Positions 5,170 to 8,414 of a DNA stretch of 8,414 nt are shown here, in pieces. A model generated the notes under the pieces. The model was not told where the DNA came from. It was given only the letters and a program-made list of their open reading frames with translations, and searched no databases. Both the position numbers and the translations under genes were made by a program. Source of the stretch: Spiro-02 sp964465155. GTDB lineage: Bacteria > Spirochaetota > Spirochaetia > Sphaerochaetales > Sphaerochaetaceae. Position 1 is the first letter of the stretch. Every line of letters begins with the position of its first letter. The stretch covers positions 1 through 8,414 of the forward strand of contig CAYXIH010000082.1 of assembly GCA_964465155.1 (NCBI GenBank), given 5' to 3'.

Positions 5170-6623
5170 TCTTCCTTTGGGATCTGAATACTCCAACTGC
5201 CATTTCTGGGAGAGCCCTCTCTGCGTACCACTCCATAATTTCGGAGCTTCCTGATATGTTCCTCGACCTTGCGTGATGAAATTCCAATTTCCTCTGCGAT
5301 CCTCGTAGCTGATATCCGTGAATTGGAAGCCATCGAGGCTAGGATCTTCCGTTGTGTGGGTGTGAGGTATATCCTTTCACTGGCATCTCGGACACTATCG
5401 ATGTTTATATCTCCGACCTTATCTCCGACCTTATCTCCGACCTTATCTCCGACCTTATTGCGGATTGTGGCATTGAGCATGAAATGGTTGACTTCATATT
5501 CAGGCTGGGCAAGACCCGCTTCCTCCATGACGTTGAAGAGGCGGTCAATTCCTTCGCCAAATTCCTGTACGTATTCATAGGTATGCAAATATTGGGCGAT
5601 GATGGGGTTCCTGGAGAAGTGGACATGCCTGATGTTGCTGAGCCTGACAATGCTGGGGAGTGTCCCTGGACTTTCTACGACCAGGCGGTCATCAAACATT
5701 TTGATTTGTATGTCTGTCCCTCCAATCTGATAGTCTCGATGTGCAATTGCATTTATGATGATTTCCTTCCATGCAAAATCTGGATATTCGGGGATCGTCA
5801 CAAATTTGGCATCTGGACCAAGGAACGTATGTTCCTTGATTTGGCTTCTCACATATTCAAGCGATTGTTTGACAACCTCCAGAATTTTGCCAGTGAACAT
5901 GACATCCTTGATGACGTTCATTTCAGTGCCAACCTTTGCCGTTGTCCCTTCGTAGCGGATGAACCGGACCCGGGCACGGGGAAAGAACTTCATTGGGTTT
6001 TTCCCGAACAAGAGAATTGCAGCCGCACTGATGCTTTCAGCTCCAAAAGTGTTTGTTACGAGTGAATTATTCTCTCGAAGATACTCACTAGGGCTCTTGT
6101 GGTAACCGATTTTCTCGATATATTCCTGTACCCACCCGATATCTATGTCTGATAGAGTTGCCCCGGCAACAGGAGAGTTTTCAAAATACCGAAGCCCTTT
6201 GGAATACATGAGTTGCAAACGTTCATCAAAGTTGAGTTTCTTGGATGCATCACCAATACGGAAAAACACTTCATCTGATTGGTTTGCATGGATATCGGAG
6301 CTTTGGAGAACTTGTATCAGGAGAATATGGTCAGGCGTGCCCATATGGTTGTTGCAGGCCATCCTCGTAGCCTCTATGTGGACAGTAGGCTTGCAAAAGA
6401 GATATGGAACCTGCAACAAGGAATTTATCTGCTCTTCATGGGAATCAATGCCGGTGATAGTTCCATCATCTTCGACTCCGATCGCAATCGTTCCTCCATC
6501 TGCATTGGCGAATGCAATGAGGGTGACAGCTAGGGCTTTGGGTGTAATGCGGATGCTCTTCCTGTCGAATTCTGCAGATTCAGCTGCGAAACGGATTCTC
6601 TCAATACTTTTCATACCATTCAT
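5166..6623 (-). CDS. AlbA_2 (Schlafen-like) / RecG-C-like ATPase / winged-helix protein, COG2865 type
   Basis: This 485-residue cytoplasmic protein belongs to a family often mislabelled RecG-related helicase. It has no helicase motifs. An AlbA_2 domain lies at about 12-135: ESAEF (15-19), FANADGGTIAIGVEDDG (38-54) and RIGDASKKL (122-130). Then comes a GHKL-like ATPase region (HATPase_c_4): KEIIINAIAHRDY (286-298), DDRLVVESPG (311-320) and EFGEGIDRLF (354-363). KVGD is repeated four times at 390-405, then a winged-helix domain at about 420-482 has the recognition region TRIAEEIGISSRKVEEHIRK (440-459). Such proteins are thought to be ATP-dependent DNA-binding regulators, and some are found near defence genes; the specific role here is unknown. 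The start is chosen by GGAG eight bases upstream and a close promoter. GC is clearly lower than in the neighbours, which suggests acquisition. The stop codon (TAG) overlaps the regulator's TAA by two bases, and the genes overlap by four. Confidence 0.88.
   Translation of the reverse strand: MNGMKSIERIRFAAESAEFDRKSIRITPKALAVTLIAFANADGGTIAIGVEDDGTITGIDSHEEQINSLLQVPYLFCKPTVHIEATRMACNNHMGTPDHILLIQVLQSSDIHANQSDEVFFRIGDASKKLNFDERLQLMYSKGLRYFENSPVAGATLSDIDIGWVQEYIEKIGYHKSPSEYLRENNSLVTNTFGAESISAAAILLFGKNPMKFFPRARVRFIRYEGTTAKVGTEMNVIKDVMFTGKILEVVKQSLEYVRSQIKEHTFLGPDAKFVTIPEYPDFAWKEIIINAIAHRDYQIGGTDIQIKMFDDRLVVESPGTLPSIVRLSNIRHVHFSRNPIIAQYLHTYEYVQEFGEGIDRLFNVMEEAGLAQPEYEVNHFMLNATIRNKVGDKVGDKVGDKVGDINIDSVRDASERIYLTPTQRKILASMASNSRISATRIAEEIGISSRKVEEHIRKLRNYGVVRREGSPRNGSWSIQIPKED
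5409..5456 (-). repeat. Perfect 4 x 12-bp tandem repeat coding for KVGD
   Basis: On the + strand the unit ATCTCCGACCTT occurs four times with no mismatch, preceded by TTAT and followed by ATTGCGG. On the coding strand the unit is AAGGTCGGAGAT, reading Lys-Val-Gly-Asp. The copies lie exactly in the linker between the ATPase-like domain and the winged helix of the AlbA_2 protein. Because the unit is a multiple of three, gain or loss of copies would change linker length without breaking the frame. Perfect identity at third codon positions points to recent slippage or unequal recombination. Confidence 0.97.
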
Positions 6624-6641
6624 GTTCCTGTCTCCGATACG

Positions 6642-6650
6642 AGTATAGCA
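6642..6650 (-). promoter_or_regulatory. Extended -10 promoter of the AlbA_2 gene
   Basis: On the - strand the sequence TGCTATACT combines a TG extension with TATACT, which matches five of six -10 positions. No good -35 is seen at 17 bases; TTGAGT is 19 bases upstream and TTGCAG 14. An extended -10 can work without one. The leader would be only about 12-15 bases, just enough to hold the GGAG at 6632-6635 before the ATG. Confidence 0.6.
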
Positions 6651-6717
6651 TATCTTATTTACTGCAACTCAAGTTGATATGCCATATAAGTTCCGTGCTG
6701 ATTCACAGGATCAGAAA

Positions 6718-6749
6718 CAGACAGCCAGCGATTCCTCGCTGGCTGTCTG
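6718..6749 (-). terminator. Terminator hairpin after the dehydrogenase gene
   Basis: CAGACAGCCAGCG (6718-6730) pairs perfectly with CGCTGGCTGTCTG (6737-6749) in a 13-bp stem with a six-base loop. In the - direction it starts 27 bases after the dehydrogenase stop and is followed by TTTCTGATCC, a short T-rich tail. It probably ends the reductase-dehydrogenase operon and insulates it from the AlbA_2 promoter about 70 bases further on. Confidence 0.75.
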
Positions 6750-6776
6750 AGAGTTGTTGTATTGATGGGAGAAGGA

Positions 6777-7841
6777 CTATTTCAGTTCCTCATCGAAACA
6801 GACGGCAACCTTTCCACAGGCTCCGCTGGCCATCAGGGCATAGGCTTCGTCGGCTTTCTCCAACGGGAAGCGGTGGGTGACCAAGTCTTCGGGGTGGATG
6901 TTCCAGCGAACCAGGCGTTCTACCAAGTCCTCCATTCTCCAGATGCTGGTGACCCAGCTGCCATAGATTGTCTTTTGGTCGTGGATGATGTCCGGGCTTG
7001 GATTGAAGTGGACAGTACCACCTTCTCCCACGAATGCTATCTTGCCCCACTGGCGTGTAGCACGGATTGCCGTTGCACGGCCAGGATCACTTGCAGAGCA
7101 ATCGATGGCTTTCTCGACACCCTTTCCACCGGTGACTGCCTTGATTTGCTCAACCGTGTCATCGGAAGGGGTGAATACGTAGTCCACCAGACCAAGGCGC
7201 TTTGCCAGCTCGATACGGGCAGGCTGCATCTCTACGCCGATAAGCTTGTTTGCACCCATTGCCTTGCACAGCATCAACGCTGCAAGTCCTACGGGACCAA
7301 GACCTACTACCAATACTGCATCATTGCCACTGACGCCAATCTTCTCGATAGCTTCATAGACGGTTCCGAATCCACATGCAACCTGTGCGCCGTCGGTATA
7401 TGTCAGTTCATCTGGAAGGGCAACCAGGTCCTTCTCGTCACACAGCATATATTCTGCCATGCCACCGTCACGCTGCCAGCCATATGCCGCCCGCTTTGGA
7501 CTTGAACAGGAGATCATATAGCCTTGGCGGCAATCATGGCATACACCACATCCGCTGATATGGTAGACAATGACGCGGTCACCTTTCTTGAACCGCTTCA
7601 GGCCAGGACCTTCCTCTACGATGACACCGCATGGCTCGTGACCCGCGATCACACCTTGATAACCCTCAGGACCCTTTCCGACATGCTCGCGGTAGATACA
7701 GCGGATATCGCTGCCACAGATCGTAGTGCTCTTGGTCTTGACCAATACCTGTCCATGCCCCGGCACCGGAACATCATATTCCTTGAATGCCACTGTGCTG
7801 TCGCCAGGGAGCGTTGCTCCCATCATCTTCTTGGTTTCCAT
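6777..7841 (-). CDS. Zinc-dependent medium-chain alcohol/polyol dehydrogenase
   Basis: This 354-residue cytoplasmic oxidoreductase is of the ADH_N / ADH_zinc_N type. It interconverts an alcohol or sugar alcohol and its carbonyl form using a nicotinamide cofactor. Catalytic zinc ligands are likely Cys42 (in ICGSD), His68 (GHE, 67-69) and Cys156. The structural zinc site is intact as Cys98, Cys101, Cys104 and Cys112. The Rossmann motif VVGLGPVG lies at 178-185, and the acidic Glu204 at the end of the second strand (GVEMQPAR) favours NAD over NADP. The frame stays open further upstream, but the start at 7841 gives the usual family length and has AAGGAG nine bases before it. It lies 31 bases after the aldo/keto reductase gene on the same strand, so the two form an operon. 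The substrate cannot be read from the sequence; sorbitol/iditol-type dehydrogenases are the nearest guess. Confidence 0.92.
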   Translation of the reverse strand: METKKMMGATLPGDSTVAFKEYDVPVPGHGQVLVKTKSTTICGSDIRCIYREHVGKGPEGYQGVIAGHEPCGVIVEEGPGLKRFKKGDRVIVYHISGCGVCHDCRQGYMISCSSPKRAAYGWQRDGGMAEYMLCDEKDLVALPDELTYTDGAQVACGFGTVYEAIEKIGVSGNDAVLVVGLGPVGLAALMLCKAMGANKLIGVEMQPARIELAKRLGLVDYVFTPSDDTVEQIKAVTGGKGVEKAIDCSASDPGRATAIRATRQWGKIAFVGEGGTVHFNPSPDIIHDQKTIYGSWVTSIWRMEDLVERLVRWNIHPEDLVTHRFPLEKADEAYALMASGACGKVAVCFDEELK

Positions 7842-7850
7842 GATTCCGTT

Positions 7851-7856
7851 CTCCTT
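7851..7856 (-). promoter_or_regulatory. Ribosome binding site that fixes the dehydrogenase start
   Basis: On the - strand AAGGAG ends nine bases before the ATG at 7841. Earlier in-frame ATG codons would add a tail unlike the family, and the longest versions would overlap the reductase gene. This site therefore settles the start. Confidence 0.75.
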
Positions 7857-7872
7857 GTTGAGGTTCATATAG

Positions 7873-8414
7873 TCAGGGATGGACAATCGATCCGTCTTCA
7901 TCCCACAGGTCATGCCAGTCCGTTGCCCCTTCCCAAAGGAACACCTGTCCCTTGACCAAGCGGCAATTGCGGTCAATCTTCCGAAGTGCAGCAAATTCCT
8001 CATCCGTCAGGGGATCGCTGCAGATAGCCTCGATGTTGCTGCGGATATTTCGTTCCTTGGTGGAGAGGGGGATGGGGATATGCCCATCCGCAGCCGCCCA
8101 TTTGAGGCAGATGGCAGCTGGATGGCAACCATGCGCCTGTGCAATCTCCAGTATCACAGGATCTTCCATGTCCACGGTATCGGTGGGAACCTTGTCGCGC
8201 TCGGGGCGGTTGGGCGATCCCAGCGGGCAATATCCCACTACGGTAATACCCAGGTCCTGTACATATTTGACGAACTCCTGCTGCTGGAAGTGGGGGTGAA
8301 GCTCCATCTCCTGCACGGCAGGAGCTATGGTGCAGTCCCGTATCAGGAGGTCAAGCTTGGGGATGGTCATGTTGCTGGTGCCGATATGACGTGTCAGCCC
8401 ATCCTGTACCAGGC
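7873..8414 (-). CDS. Aldo/keto reductase, C-terminal part (5' end outside the window)
   Basis: The reading frame stays open to the window edge, so this is the C-terminal 179 residues of a larger protein. The in-frame ATG at 8370 is internal, because the residues before it (LVQDGLTRHIGTSN) are family sequence. The GTSN motif, PAVQEMELHP, GYCPLG and the cofactor-binding segment IPLSTKERNIRSN are all characteristic of the aldo/keto reductase barrel, which reduces aldehydes or ketones with NAD(P)H in the cytoplasm. About 140 residues are missing, including the catalytic Asp-Tyr-Lys-His. The C-terminal tail is acidic and tryptophan-containing (WHDLWDEDG). It lies upstream of the zinc dehydrogenase in the same operon, which suggests paired oxidation and reduction of a sugar or polyol. 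The substrate is unknown. The promoter is outside the window. Confidence 0.93.
   Translation of the reverse strand, partial: LVQDGLTRHIGTSNMTIPKLDLLIRDCTIAPAVQEMELHPHFQQQEFVKYVQDLGITVVGYCPLGSPNRPERDKVPTDTVDMEDPVILEIAQAHGCHPAAICLKWAAADGHIPIPLSTKERNIRSNIEAICSDPLTDEEFAALRKIDRNCRLVKGQVFLWEGATDWHDLWDEDGSIVHP

Noticed and set aside
4417..5196. Antisense frame of 259 codons opposite the LacI-family gene
   Set aside because: It overlaps a convincing regulator along its length and shows no domain.
5409..5456. CRISPR-like or regulatory iteron reading of the tandem repeat
   Set aside because: The units are 12 bases with no spacers and are translated in frame, so it is a coding microsatellite-type repeat.
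5352..6065. Open + strand frame of 237 codons containing a SDLI-type repeat
   Set aside because: The repeat is just the other-strand reading of the KVGD repeat. The - strand protein has recognisable domains and a promoter with a ribosome binding site.
6214..6227. Operator-like TGCAAACGTTCATC inside the AlbA_2 gene
   Set aside because: It matches the 38-51 palindrome at only 10 of 14 positions, is not symmetrical and lies deep in coding sequence. It is likely chance.
6762..7505. Open + strand frame of 247 codons opposite the dehydrogenase
   Set aside because: It is a shadow of the dehydrogenase gene, whose zinc and Rossmann motifs are clear. Its start also lies beside the terminator hairpin.

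Overview
The window looks like part of a bacterial chromosome from a spirochaete, most likely Sphaerochaetaceae. This is an inference. It rests on the type of export signal on the sugar-binding protein (…VFA-QGGKEA…), the roughly 54% GC of most genes, and the gene set. No rRNA or other phylogenetic marker is present, so the assignment is tentative.

Left part, + strand (1-5169): a four-gene carbohydrate locus. A perfect 14-bp LacI-family palindrome and a -35-like element precede a gene for an exported sugar-binding protein. Next come a two-hairpin terminator or attenuator, a tandem-domain sugar ABC ATPase close to E. coli MglA, and a permease of the MglC/RbsC type. After a long stem-loop there is a LacI-family regulator. 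The layout fits a sugar importer whose binding protein is made in excess over the membrane complex and whose expression is controlled by the last gene. The binding protein is clearly MglB-related by eye, but several sugar-contacting positions differ and the calcium loop is missing. The sugar is therefore not necessarily galactose or glucose.

Middle part, - strand (5166-6650): one gene for a 485-residue AlbA_2 / RecG-C-like ATPase / winged-helix protein of the COG2865 type. It is convergent with the LacI-family gene, and the two stop codons overlap. It is visibly lower in GC (about 44% in hand-counted samples). A perfect 4 x 12-bp in-frame repeat encodes KVGD four times in the linker before its DNA-binding domain. 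It has its own extended -10 promoter, so it reads as a self-contained, possibly acquired, regulatory or defence-type gene.

Right part, - strand (6718-8414): an operon of an aldo/keto reductase, whose 5' end lies outside the window, followed by a zinc-dependent medium-chain dehydrogenase and closed by a 13-bp terminator hairpin. The pair suggests sugar or polyol redox metabolism. That fits a carbohydrate-utilisation neighbourhood, but nothing in the sequence ties it directly to the transporter.

I see no RNA genes, CRISPR arrays, insertion sequences, attachment sites or origins. No stretch longer than about 185 bases lacks a gene. Most of the window is conventional. The features most worth a second look are the AlbA_2 gene with its repeat, its junction with the LacI-family gene, and the altered ligand pocket of the binding protein.
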